Below, piece after piece: positions 11,028-22,655 of a stretch of DNA of 64,000 nt (position 1 is its first letter; each line of letters starts with the position of its first letter). The DNA lies in assembly GCA_002914805.1 (NCBI GenBank), contig JXTB01000025.1, positions 48,015 to 112,014 of the forward strand. The letters are read 5' to 3'. The position numbers and the translations under genes were made by a program. This DNA is from Parasponia andersonii. Taxonomy: Eukaryota; Streptophyta; Magnoliopsida; Rosales; Cannabaceae. Below the pieces are notes generated by a model. It saw nothing but the letters and a program-made list of their open reading frames with translations, did not search any database and was not told the DNA's origin.

Positions 11028-11519
11028 TTATGAGTTCTCATGAAATTCTAAGTATGCTCAGTGGTCGCAACTTTGATTGATCTTCCACATCAAAAAAGAA
11101 TTATTGAGATTGAGAGTATTATCTATTTATTCCAAACATAGTACTATTACATATCAAATCGAAAAACTCGACGAGACGAAAACGCTACTGCAAAAATCAG
11201 CCCAATTAGAGTCCGAACGAGTTTGGACGAGTTGTCAGAAGTTTGCTATTATAATTGAGTCAACTCACGGAGTTAAGCCGAGTCAGAGCCGTTTGACCAA
11301 GCCGTCATAGCCGTTGACCAATCCGCTAGAGCTGTTGACCAAGCTTTCAGTGCCATTGGACTGTGTCGTTGACTATTAATCAGAGTTGACCTTTGACCGA
11401 GCGTTGACTTTGACTATTAACTTTGACCAAGTCGATATACAAGTTAATCTTAAGGTTTTTCGACGTTCTGGATCTATCTGTGTAGTCAAAATTTCCAAAA
11501 GCTTACTCTGTTAAGAGTT

Positions 11520-12500
11520 ATGGCTACCGGCAGTTTAGCATCTCTTCAAATTCACCACTTCAAGACATCAACTTTGATAATTGGACTATCAAAATGAAAG
11601 TCCTACTTGAAGCACATGATGTTTGGGAAGTAGAAGAGAAAGGCTACGAAGAGCCAAGAGATGAGGCAATACTATCCTCAACATAGAAGGATAGCTTAAA
11701 AGATTCAAGAAAGAGAGACAAAAAAGCTCTATTCCTCATCTGCTATACCTTAGATGACGACGGGTTTGAGAAAATATCAAGTGCAACCTCCGCTAAGGAA
11801 GCATAAGAGAAACTTAAAATTTCATATAAGGGAGAAGAAAAAGTTAAAAAGGTCTGTCTATAAACTCTAAGAGGATAGTTTGATTTACTACACATAAGAG
11901 GAGAGTTTGATTTACTACACTTGAGAAGAGAGTTTGATTTACTACACATGACGGAGATTAAGTCAGTTTCTGACTACTTTTCAAGAGTTTCAGCCATTTC
12001 GAATTAAATGAAGTGAAATGGTGAGAAACTTGAAAATGTTACGATCATGGAAAAGATTTTTCGATCGTTAGATCCAAAGTTCGAGAATATTATTACTGTC
12101 ATCAAAGAAACTAAAGATTTGGGAGCTATGATGATAGAATAACTCTTAAGTTCTTTACAAGCTCACGAGAAAAAGAAAAAGAAGAAGCCAAATTTTAAGG
12201 AGTAACTTCTCAATACACAACTTACAGAGAAAGAAGATAGTCAATGTAGCGAAAGAAGTCAATGTGGTCATGGTAGAGGACAAGCCCAAGGATAAGGATG
12301 TGGTACAAGTCGAGGTCATGGACGAGGTTGGAATTCCAATAACAACCACAATTATCATATCAGCAATTTCGAAAGAGGAGAAAGCTTTACAAGAGGTCAT
12401 GGTGGATATCGAATGAACTCAAGGCCTGAGAAATCTTTAGTTGAATATTTCAATTGTCACAAGTTTGGCCATTATGCTAGAGAGTATAGAGCACTCAATA
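11520..12500 (+). pseudogene. copia gag with degraded zinc knuckle
   Basis: The frame starts at ATG 11520 and is followed through several stops and shifts. Recognisable parts are NWTIKMKVLLEAHDVWEV, then LDPKFENIITVIKETKDL and a Gly/Arg/Asn-rich tail. The zinc knuckle (YFNCHKFGHYAREY, about 12446-12487) has Tyr at the first and last Cys positions of the CCHC pattern, so it should not bind zinc normally. A 27-bp unit is present three times at 11870-11950. Confidence 0.8.
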
Positions 12501-13845
12501 ACAGAATTGAAGAGAAAAGGGAAGAAAATGGCACCGTGCTACTAGCATATAACGATAACAACGGAGGACAAAATAACACATGGTATCTTGAGACCGGTGC
12601 TAGCAATCATATGTGTGGGAGTCAATCAATGTTCGTAGAGCTTCATGAATCAATCAGTGAAAGTGTTTCTTTCGGTGATAATTCAAAAGTAGCAGTAAAA
12701 AGAGAAGCTAAAATTTTTATCCACTTGAAAAATGGGGGACATCAATTTATTTCAAATATTTATTACATACCCACAAAGAAAACAAACATTTTGAGTTTGG
12801 AAAAACTCTTAGAGAAAGACTATGATATTCACTTGACAGATTATAGTCTTTCTATAAGAGATAACAACATAAACTTAATTATCAAAGTGCCTATGTCAAG
12901 AAATAGAATGTTCTTATTGAACATTCAAAATGATATGGCAAAATGTCTCAAAGCATGTTACAAGGATTCATCATGGCTATGCCATTTGAGATTTGGGTAT
13001 CTCAACTTTAGAGGACTAGAGCTACTATCCAAGAAAGAAATAGTGAAAGGCCTGCCATGTATCAATCATCCTGATAAGCTTTGTGAAGGATGCTTTCTCG
13101 GGAAGCAATTCAGGAAAAACTTTCCAAAAGAGTCGAATTCAAGAGCCCAGAAGCCACTAGAGCTTATGCATACATATGTGTACAGTCTTATCAAACCAAG
13201 TTCTTTCGATAAGAGCAATTACTTCTTGCTCTTTATTGATGATTTCTCAAGAAAGACTTGGGTATATTTCTTGAAGTAAAAATCAGAAGTGTTTGAAGCT
13301 TTCACAAATTCAAGGCTGTTGTAGAGAAAGAAAGTAGTCTTCAGATCAAAGCCATGAGATCTGATAGAGGAGGAGAATTCACTTCAAAAGAATTCCAAGA
13401 ATTCTGTGAAGCAAATGGAATTTGACGACTTTTAACTGTTCCAAGATCCCCTTAACAGAATGGTGTGGCAAAAATGAAGAACCAGACCATCCTCAACATT
13501 ACTCGAAGCATGCTGAAAAGTAAGAGATTACCCAAAGAGTTCTGGACAGAAGCTGTTGCATGTGCAGTTTACTTATCCAATCGATCTCCAACAAGAAGTG
13601 TGTGGGGAAAGATACCACAAGAAGCATGGATCGGAAGGAGGCCTGGGATCTCCCACTTTAGAGTTTTTGGAAGCATAGCCCATGTGCATGTGCCAGATGA
13701 ACATAGAACCATGCTTGATGATAAAAGCGAGAAGTTCATTTTCATCGGCAATGATACCAACTCCAAAAGATATAAGTTAATATTCGATGAAGAAGGCGAA
13801 TGGGACTTTGGTTCTCAAACAAATGACTACAATTTCTTTCCATAA
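12501..13845 (+). pseudogene. copia protease and integrase
   Basis: Open from 12413 to 13279, then broken, then 13465-13845. The protease loop reads WYLETGASNHMCG; the usual catalytic Asp is Glu. The pre-integrase zinc region has lost a His (SWLCHLRFGYLNF). The integrase core starts LFIDDFSRKTWVYF and continues KAMRSDRGGEFTS, but at the site of the catalytic Glu the sequence reads GVAKMKNQTI, with Lys in its place. The C-terminal part (RSPTRSVWGKIPQEAWIGRRP) is typical of copia integrases. Confidence 0.85.
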
Positions 13846-13854
13846 TTTGAAGAT

Positions 13855-15502
13855 ATGGAAACATCAGTAGAGCAAGTAAGAGAAGTCCATCAGGAGGCTA
13901 TTACTCCACCTTCTTCACCAACATCATCCACTCATGAAGATTCATCTCCATCTTTCTTAACTGAGAGGCATGAAGAACGTACAAGAAGTCTTGAAGATCT
14001 ATATGAGATGACCGATAGACTCGAAAACCTCACTCTATTTTGCTTATTTACTGATTGTGAACCGGTAAACTTCCAAGAGGCTGTACAAGATGAAAAATAG
14101 AGAAATGCGATGGATGAAGAAGTCAAAGCCATAAAGAAGAATGACACTTGAGAACTATCCACTCTTTCATAAAAGTCATAAAGCTATCGGTGTAAAATGG
14201 ATGTACAAGGTGAAGAAGAATGCCAACAGAGAGGTAGAAAGATACAAAGTAAGGCTAGTTGTAAAAGACTATAGTCAAAGAGTCAGCATTGACTACGACG
14301 AGGTATTCGCTTCTGTTGCACGATTGGAAACTATAAGACTAATTATTTCTCTTGCTGCTCAGAACAAATGGAAGATTCATCAGATGGATATAAAGTCTAC
14401 ATTTCTAAATGGAGTTCTTGAAGAAGAAGTCTATATCGAACAACCATTGGGTTATGGAGTGAAAGGGCATAAAGATAAGGTTTTGAAGCTGAAAAAGTCT
14501 CTTTACGGTCTAAATCAAGCACCAAGAGCATGGAATAGCCGAATTGACAAATATCTCTAAGAGAATGGATTCATTAAGTGCCCTTATAAAAATGCTCTCT
14601 ATGTAGACTAAAGATGGAGATATTCTAGTCGTATGCTTGTACGTGGATGATCTCTTATTCACTGGAAGTAATCTAAGGATGTTTGACAAATTCAAGAGAT
14701 TAATGAACATGAGTTTGAAATGACAAACATCGGACTTATGGCATACTACCTCAGCATAGAAGTCAAGCAAAAAGAAGAAGGCAACTTTATCTCTCAAGAA
14801 AGCTATATAGAGGAGATCCTGAAGAAGTTCAATATGGATGATTGCAAGCCAATAAGTACACCAGTGGAGTGTGGAATAAAATTATTCAAAGATGATGAAG
14901 TAGAAAAGGTGGATGAAACACTCTTCAAGAGCCTTGTTAGATACCTTCAGTACTTGACATGTACAAGGCCTGATATTCTCTATGCAACTGGACTAGTGAG
15001 TCATTATATGGAAACTTCAACAACTACTCACTTCAAAGCTGTAAAGAGAATTCTCCGTTACCTAAAAGGTACGATCAATCTTGGCTTGTTCAATTCAGTT
15101 TCTAATGATTACAAACTCGTTGGTTACAGTGATAATGATTGGGCCAGAGATATTGATGATCGAAAAAGCACAACTGGTTTTATGTTTTTCGTGGGAGAAA
15201 TCGCCTTCACCTGGGTATCTAAGAAACAACTGATTGTCACTCTTTCAATATGCGAAGCTGAGTACGTAGCTACTACATCATGTGTTAGTCATGCAATCTG
15301 GTTAAGAAGGTTGTTGAAAGAGTTAAACATGCCTCAAAAGGAGCCAACAGAGATTTGTATCGACAATAAGTCAGCAATAGCTTTGGCTAAAAATCCAGTC
15401 TTTCATGACCGAAGCAAGCATATCGACATTCGCTATCATTACATAAGAGAATGTGTTGCAAATAAAGAAGTACAATTGGAGTATGTGAGATCACGTGATT
15501 AG
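13855..15502 (+). pseudogene. copia reverse transcriptase and RNase H
   Basis: After a Ser/Glu-rich linker the RT shows WMYKVKKNANREVERYK, QMDIKSTFLNGVLEEEVYI, SLYGLNQAPRAW and, after a frameshift near 14550-14620, the catalytic LYVDDLLFTGS at about 14637-14670. The RNase H (14720-15502) has GYSDNDWARD, KSTTGFMFF, CEAEYVATTSC and IDNKSAIALAKNPVFHDRSKHID. Catalytic acids of both enzymes are visible, but the frame is split into at least three pieces. Confidence 0.88.
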
Positions 15503-15584
15503 ATTACTAATATTTTCACCAAGCCACTCAAGTTTGAAGACTTCGCAAGATTAAGAAACTTGCTTGGTATTATAAAATAAGTTT

Positions 15585-16062
15585 AAGAGGGGTTATTGAA
15601 AATAAACTTATTTAAGCCCATAAAAAGTATTCTAGGCCTATCAACATGAGGTCCAATAAGTTAGAATTAGCCTAACTACAAAGCTCATAAAAGAAGAAGT
15701 CCAAGTCCAAATTGAAGAAGCCTTCTACCTAGAAACTTCTAGTGTTAGCTAGATATTAGTTTTTTGCATGTGAATTATTTGATTACTTAGATTATTATTA
15801 GAAGTGTGTAGAAGAAAATATGTACGCCTTAAGGATTTTTATAATTGTTTATTTGTGTGGTTCTCATTATTTCTCGTGCTGTATAAATATCCTTCTCTAT
15901 TTGAGTTCTAAGCATCAAGTAAAAAAACAAAGCTTCTAAGAGTGAAAAGAAGAGAGAAAGAAGCATAACTTCTAGTGAGTAAATAAGCTTAAAGAGTAAA
16001 GTTGAGAATTTTCTCTTATAAAAATATTTGGGTGAATAATAAATCTTGTTTTATTTCCAACA
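15585..16062 (+). repeat. polypurine tract and 3' LTR of the copia element
   Basis: The purine run AAGAGGGG (15585-15592) is followed by the LTR start TATTGAAAATAAAC (15594), probably TG mutated to TA. The LTR ends TTTCCAACA at 16062 (469 bp). Position 15743 could also be read as an LTR start, but the polypurine tract favours 15594. Confidence 0.75.
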
Positions 16063-16065
16063 GGA

Positions 16066-16145
16066 GTGTGGTAGCTCAATTAGTCAAGGACGTCGATCGA
16101 TCGGGCAAAAGTCACGGGTTTGAGTTTGAGGAAGGTTAAGGAAAG
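16066..16145 (+). repeat. tRNA-derived SINE-like sequence
   Basis: GTGGTAGCTCAATTAG resembles an RNA polymerase III box A. CACGGGTTTGAGTTTGAG, 36 bases further, resembles box B. The region looks like a decayed tRNA-type SINE head. I could not fix its 3' end or flanking duplication. Confidence 0.45.
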
Positions 16146-16330
16146 TTAGGTATTTTCTGAGAGATTTGTCTTAGTTCAGCTCCACTTAGTATTTGCGAGT
16201 GCCTTACTTGTATTGTCCACTTTGTTTTATTACCAATGTTAATCACTAATTCGACTGGACATTTGGTACAGTTAGGATAATAAACTCTATCACATAATGG
16301 GGTAAGACTCGACTGAAAGATCCTCAGCTA

Positions 16331-16714
16331 NNNNNNNNNNNNNNNNNNNNNNNNNNNNNNNNNNNNNNNNNNNNNNNNNNNNNNNNNNNNNNNNNNNNNN
16401 NNNNNNNNNNNNNNNNNNNNNNNNNNNNNNNNNNNNNNNNNNNNNNNNNNNNNNNNNNNNNNNNNNNNNNNNNNNNNNNNNNNNNNNNNNNNNNNNNNNN
16501 NNNNNNNNNNNNNNNNNNNNNNNNNNNNNNNNNNNNNNNNNNNNNNNNNNNNNNNNNNNNNNNNNNNNNNNNNNNNNNNNNNNNNNNNNNNNNNNNNNNN
16601 NNNNNNNNNNNNNNNNNNNNNNNNNNNNNNNNNNNNNNNNNNNNNNNNNNNNNNNNNNNNNNNNNNNNNNNNNNNNNNNNNNNNNNNNNNNNNNNNNNNN
16701 NNNNNNNNNNNNNN
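16331..16714. other. assembly gap (384 N)
   Basis: A run of N. Nothing can be said about its content. Confidence 1.
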
Positions 16715-18460
16715 CTAAGGATGTTAATGAATCCTTATGGAGGCGAAATGCTGAGATTGGTTCATAAGAAATACTTGCCACACTGAAGATGATCTTGAAA
16801 GTAACGTAGAGGTATGATAATTCCTTCTTCACGTCTTTTTTTCCTTTAATATAAGAAGTTAAGAACATAGATCGTATTTTCTTTGCATGTGATTTTGCAA
16901 AATCCAACTTGGGGCAGCCTATTTGCAAATTCAAATATAGTTTTAACCTTCTTCGATCTCTTGATGATTTATTAGGGAAGTTGTCTTCAATTCATTTTGA
17001 TCCCAAAGTTAAATTAGAGTATATGACATTTTTATGTTATTTTCTTAATATGGGAAATTGGTTTTTGTTAGTGCGTCAGAACGATCACATTTCTTATTAA
17101 TTATAACCATTAGATTTCAATTGATTTTGGTTATTACTAGTTTTGTTTCTCAAGTATATTGGGAGGGATACGTGTGTAGATAACTTGGTTTCGTTAGATC
17201 TCATCTTCTCGTAAATAAGTTTTGGTTGGTCACGGTCCCTAATTCAATAGTACTTTTGGTTAATATGGATATTTGGTTTTAATTGATTATTTTGTGTTGT
17301 ACGGATGACTTTATCTACTCTTTTCTGAAATTTTGATAATAGCCTCGTTTGATAAAAGCTTCATTACTTAGTTTATCAAAAAAATAAAAAATAAAAAAGA
17401 GCTTCATTTTTCCGGGGAAATTTAGTAAACCAAGGCCAAAATAAAGAAAATTTTGTAAAATCCATTCTTTTTTGGTTCTTAGTTTTTTCAATCAATAATT
17501 TGTATAAGTTACCTCCCTTATTTCATGATCAACAGATAACCATTAAATCATTTAGTGGATGACTGTGTGGCATAACTTATATGAGTCCCTAATAGATAAC
17601 CTCAAGATTAATCATCTAATCTTAATACTATAAAAATCGAAAAGACAATATTAAAGACTAAAGTTCAGAATTTTCAATCAGTTGTCAAAATAGCTTATAC
17701 GAAATCTAATTTTTTTCCCCATAATTTTTATTAAATTATTTTTTTTTTCCTTTCAGTCCCAATGCTATACAATTGGAATGGGTCTCAATTACGTGCATAC
17801 GGCCGACAAATGCAAATTGTGGCCTTCTCTTAAAAGTGATTGCTTCTTCCAAGTTGGATAGGCCCAGAACGCCTGTGGTGGAACGCTACTACTGCCCCAC
17901 TGGGGCAGTAGAGGAACAATGGGGCTGGCCACCAGACACAAGGTCCACAACCACGACAAATTTGGCTGTAATAATATGCACCCAACGAGGGCCAGGCATT
18001 TAAGAAAACTGGTCCTTTCTACTTTCTTGAGGGTAGTGCCAATTGATAAATTTAAATTTGAAACCAAAAGTAAATGTCATCACCGAAAAGAAAAAAGGAA
18101 AAAAAAAAAAAAGAACAAGAAAAAGAAAGAGTTACGTTATCTTAAGAAGACTTTTTCAGGCACGTTGTAGGCGTTTTATAAGATCATGCTTATAAAAGTT
18201 ATGTATTGCATAATTGAAACTTGCATCCACAAACGCTAAGAGAAGATTATTCATTGTCTAGTCCTTGAAAGCAAAAGAATATATGCGTACACAAATACAT
18301 TTTATGTGTCTAGGGTGGTTAGGTTTTGTAATTGACTTATGGCAATTTTCTTATACGAACTTCTTTTGGGATACTTTGTATTGCATTTCTATTAATTTTG
18401 TATATATACATTTGAAATATGTTTCTTTTTATACGTAATTGACATTCAAGGCCAAGACTA
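16715..18460. other. intergenic, no gene seen
   Basis: AT-rich sequence with short open frames of no recognisable motif. A GC-richer patch at 17760-18010 contains the hairpin listed separately, and an A-rich stretch lies at 18085-18130. Confidence 0.6.
17889..17911. repeat. perfect hairpin
   Basis: The 10-bp arms CTACTGCCCC and GGGGCAGTAG are exact reverse complements with a 3-base loop (ACT). It sits in a locally GC-rich patch inside AT-rich DNA. Confidence 0.85.
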
Positions 18461-18480
18461 ATTGGAGGTAGTGTACTAAT

Positions 18481-18689
18481 CGCCGTGCTAACAGATAGGA
18501 TGGTAAGACGATCTCTCCCTTAATTAAGAAATTTTGGATTTGAGTCACCACCGTCTTGAGGTTAGAGGTATATAATTAATCTACTTTAAGATGGATCTGT
18601 TAATCGATACATATAAGTTCACCACCTAAGGTTATAGGGCTATGCCACCCGCTAACCCTATAACCTCTATTTTATTACTAAATAAACAA
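18481..18689 (+). mobile_element. SINE-like insert with 20-bp target duplication
   Basis: The 209-bp body is flanked by near-identical direct repeats (18461-18480 and 18690-18709, 19 of 20 bases equal, core GAGGTAGTGTACTAAT). A box B-like GGATTTGAGTCACC lies at about 18536. The size, long duplication and polymerase III-like box fit a plant SINE. The tail is AT-rich and not a clean poly(A). Confidence 0.6.
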
Positions 18690-18709
18690 ATTAGAGGTAG
18701 TGTACTAAT

Positions 18710-19607
18710 TCAATGACTTAGCAAGTTACATAATGGTGGCTGACATTTTGTTGGTTAGAGACTGAGAGCGTAATAAAGGATAGGAAGTTGTTAGACCAAA
18801 AAAGGCACTTGTCACGATAGGCTTGACACCAAGCTTGTTAATGAAAGAAGAAATGGAGGAAAGAATGGGATTAATGGATGATGGATTTAGGGTAGAATTT
18901 GTATTAGCTAGGTGGATATTATGTAGTGAATTTTAAATTCACATTTTTAAAAAATTGAAATCCCTTCAAATTAGAAAGAATATAGGGGAGAATTTTCCAC
19001 TCAAATAATAGTGTAGTCATGTTACAAATAAAATCATCTCATTCCTTCTACTTCTTCCTCCTGCTAAATAAAGGAAAAGATTTTAATTCTCTCTTTTTGT
19101 CAAAACAAATACAATAAAAGAAGAGTATATTTCCTTCTTCTCTTTTTTCTTAATTTAGGTAATATATTTCTCCTTCTTATTAATATTAGAATCAGGTGTT
19201 TCCACAAAACATTAGAAAGGAAAAAAAAAAAAAAAGAAAGAAAGAAAACTCACAATCATCAAATAGATGGTTGGAACTCACGTATGTCCTAAACATTAAA
19301 TATTATAAAATTAGGTGGTATTTAGTGCACTTGTGAAGAACTTGAATAAGTATGTACTTGTTTTGGGAATGACTTTAACAAAGGTTTTCAATTTTCTAAA
19401 CATGGTTTAATAAATGGATTTCGAAAATAGAGACTTGGAATAAAAAATGAACTATGTATAAATTTGAATGATTATATTTTTTATTATTAAAAGCTTATAA
19501 TCAAATTTCTACTGAGTATTCATGTACTCATCCCTTATTCTCTCCCTCCTTAAGTTTATTTGCAACATTAGACATTCGATTGGTTAATACTCATGTTCTG
19601 GCAATTC
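18710..19607. other. intergenic, no gene seen
   Basis: AT-rich sequence with poly(A)-rich and pyrimidine-rich stretches. No reading frame with a recognisable motif. Confidence 0.6.
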
Positions 19608-19612
19608 TTCTG

Positions 19613-21268
19613 TGTTGAGAAATTAAGCTTTCAATCTTACTCTTATTTTTAAGATAATAAATATTTGATTTAATACTAATTATTTATCTTGAGTGTGTAA
19701 TGAAATAGTTTTAAAAGTTCTAACTCAAGTTAATCAAGAATCAAGCATGAAGATAGATACATATTAGACCTATTAGAATCAAGCTTGAAGATGTATGATC
19801 AAGATACAAGACCGTGTCTAGATGGGGTATATTTCATATTTAGTCTTATATTTGATTTAGTTCATTACATATAAATTCTCTTTGCATTCGCTCATACTTT
19901 TCATAAGAGTTTTCAAACTATCTTAAGCATAAAATGATTATTTTATTATAGAAGTTTGAAAACAGAAAATAATGATTTTGAATGGGTAAAATATTCTTTG
20001 AAATATGATTTCTTAAGTTTAATAAGTTACAAATATATTTGAAATTATGACTATTTGATATAGGTTAAAAAGAGATTTTATATTTGCAAACTAGAATATG
20101 TTTTGGTATAAATACTTTCTAAATTATTATTAAATATGTTTGTGATTCTAAAACAAGTTTGTAATTGTCAAATACCATTTTCAAATTGATTTCTAATGTT
20201 TTTAAAGTGTTTAAGATAAGTGTAGAAGTTAGTTTTTGAAAAATATCAAATGTTGTCAAAATCTGAAAATTATCAAAAATCCTATCAGAGTTCAAAGAAC
20301 GACCAAAACTATGACAAAAAATAACCATTGGAGCTGAACTCGAGTGTCAGATTCCAACTACTAGTTTTTTGATCAACCAAAATTATTTCTGGTTGACCAA
20401 AATTTTGACAGCATTTTTTCAACGATTGAAAATGGCTAGCTTTTGAAGATGCTTTTAAATAGAGCCATGTTTGATAACTTAAAACAAGAGAATCTGAACC
20501 TATATTGATACCCAATCAATTTCTAAGTGCAAAAGCTCTCTTTTATTCAACTTTAACTTTCAAATCATATCGTACTAATCTTAGAGAATTCATTGTACAT
20601 TGTACTCAAATCTCCTAAGCCAAAATTGTATTCATTACTTTTGAGTGGAGAGTTCTTAAGTGTGTTCACTCTTTTATTAAAAAATAATTTGAGTTAAGAT
20701 GAGGTTAGTACTGGAGTCATAAACTGACCGATTTAGATAAAGTTGCTACCAGAGTCTAAACAACCTGTATATTAGTAAGATTGGTACCATTGTCTAAACA
20801 ATCTGTATAAGTAAAGTTGTCACTGGAGTCAAAACAATCCGAGATTAGGCATGATAGAGTCAGAATCAAGACTATTGTAAAGGCTAGGGTGTGCCTAAGA
20901 AGAATTCACTCCGTTTTGTACAAGGGTCAATTAAGGCTATAATATTGATTCGATAGTGGAAAACTTGAAGCAAGTTACCGAGAGCCGAGGATATAGGCAA
21001 ACCGTTATATTTGTCGAACCTCGTAAATACTGAGTTTATATTTTCTCTATCTTTACACTCTTTACTTTAGAGCAAACTATTTAGTTGTGTGTTTGATATT
21101 TATTGTGCTTAATTGACTTGATATTATTATTATATTTTTAGTATTATTATTTTTTTACCCTAAAAGTTTCAAAATAGTGATCTATGCTCTCATGTAGTTG
21201 AAAAAGTTTCTAACAAAATTTTAAAACCCAATTCATCCCCCTCTTGAGTAGACTATCTTGGGCTAAAA
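19613..21268 (+). repeat. 5' LTR of the gag-only element
   Basis: Matches 25128-26733 over its whole length. The last bases GGCTAAAA correspond to GGCTAACA in the other copy. Confidence 0.88.
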
Positions 21269-21270
21269 AT

Positions 21271-21280
21271 TGGTATCATT
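21271..21280 (+). promoter_or_regulatory. primer-binding site of the gag-only element
   Basis: TGGTATCATT starts two bases after the LTR. Its first eight bases match the initiator tRNA-Met type site. Confidence 0.6.
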
Positions 21281-21317
21281 ACTTGGTGCTTAACTTTAAA
21301 AAACTTAACCATCTTGA

Positions 21318-22655
21318 GATGGTGAACCTAAATAATTTTCAAAACTTTTCATATGAGGGGTATTCAACTACTAGACCACTATTTTCTAGTGGAACCGATT
21401 TTAATTATTAGAAAAACAGGATACTTGTATATATATAATCTTTAAATTTGATTTATGATATATTATTACTAAAGATCCATTTGTTTTTAAGAAAAAGGTT
21501 GGAGATAAATTTGTTGATAAAGAAATTGATGAATATGATATAAATGATAAAATTATTTTTTCAAATAACGGTAGAGCTATGCATATTTTAATTTATAGCA
21601 TTGATAGAGATATATTCAATAATGTTTGAAAAGCTACAAATACTTATGAAATGTAGAATATGCTTGAAGTATCAGATCAAGATACAAATTTTATGAAAGA
21701 GATGAAAATAAATATTCTTACTCGCCAATATGAATTATTCAAGATGCATAAAAATTATATTATTGCTCAAATATTCACTAGATTTACTATTATTATTAAC
21801 TCTCTTAATGCTCTTAGAAAATCATTCTCTAACATAGAATTGGTGAACAAAGTACTTAGAAATTTTTCTAGAGCATATAGAAGTAAAGTAGTCACAATTC
21901 AAGAAGCAAAGTATCTCACTAAGCTTTCTCTAGAAGAACTCATGAGTTCATTCATAACACATGAGATTTTGATGAAAAAAAGTAGTAAAGAAGATCAAGA
22001 TGACAACATGTATTTCATGGAAATTGAAGAAGATGACATAAAATCAATTGACCCCAATGATAAGTTTCTTGATGATAGTGATACTAGTAGTGATTTGGAT
22101 AATAAAAGTGATGAAGAGTTATCATATAGTGAACTACTTGATGATTTTAATGGATTACATAATAACTATAAATTGCTTGTTTTGAAAAATAGTGCTTTCA
22201 ATAAGAATTACCTCTTTTATCGGAAGAACTTGAGAATTTTTCGAAAGAAAAGGAAGTTATTTTGACTTGTGATATACGTGTATCCATTAAAAATGAAAAT
22301 ACTTCCTTAAAAGAAAAGGTTTTAGATTTAATCAATATTGTCCACAAATTTATAAATAGAAAGAATAATTTTGATTTAATACTTGGTAGATAAAGATGTG
22401 TTTTTAACAAAAGAGGTATAAGATATAAACCTTTTATAAAACAAAAGTATCTTAAAAATTATTTTGTGAAAGAAACATCTAATAGTAACTCAAAATATTC
22501 ATGTACTTATTACAACCAAGATGAACATATAAGCTTTTCTTGCTCCATTAAGAAAAATATATATTTTAGTGTCAAACAAAAATGAGTACCAAAGAATTCA
22601 AAGATTAACCCCCAAGGACCTAAAGTTATATGGGCACCAAAAATTCATATTTGAA
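21318..22655 (+). pseudogene. copia-type gag of the non-autonomous element
   Basis: Reading starts near 21318 (MVNLNNFQNFSYEGYSTTRP) and passes stops and shifts into the open part 21660-22265. That part contains MKINILTRQYELFKMHKN, then FTRFTIIINSLNALRKSF and VVTIQEAKYLTKLSLEELM, all typical of plant copia gag (UBN2-like). An acidic stretch follows. At about 22500-22542 a zinc knuckle reads CTYYNQDEHISFSC; its second Cys is Tyr. The family motif GPKVIWAPKIH ends the coding part at about 22650. No protease follows. Confidence 0.8.

Larger units (their letters stand above)
10695..16062 (+). mobile_element. Ty1/copia element, 5' LTR split by element I
   Basis: A plus-strand element with gag, protease, integrase, RT and RNase H in copia order. 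The 3' LTR is 15594-16062; the visible 5' LTR (10695-11008) matches only its part from the GCTAG at 15748 onward. The missing ~154 bases of 5' LTR should lie left of the window, on the far side of element I. Many stops, frameshifts and lost catalytic residues make it dead. The LTRs differ at many positions, so it is older than the insertion of element I. Confidence 0.88.

Noticed and set aside
15743..16062. A 320-bp copia 3' LTR starting at TGTTAGCTAG
   Set aside because: The polypurine tract lies 150 bases upstream, directly before TATTGAAAAT, so the LTR more likely starts at 15594.
16290..16934. 214-residue minus-strand ORF
   Set aside because: Most of it is the N gap, so the frame is not real.
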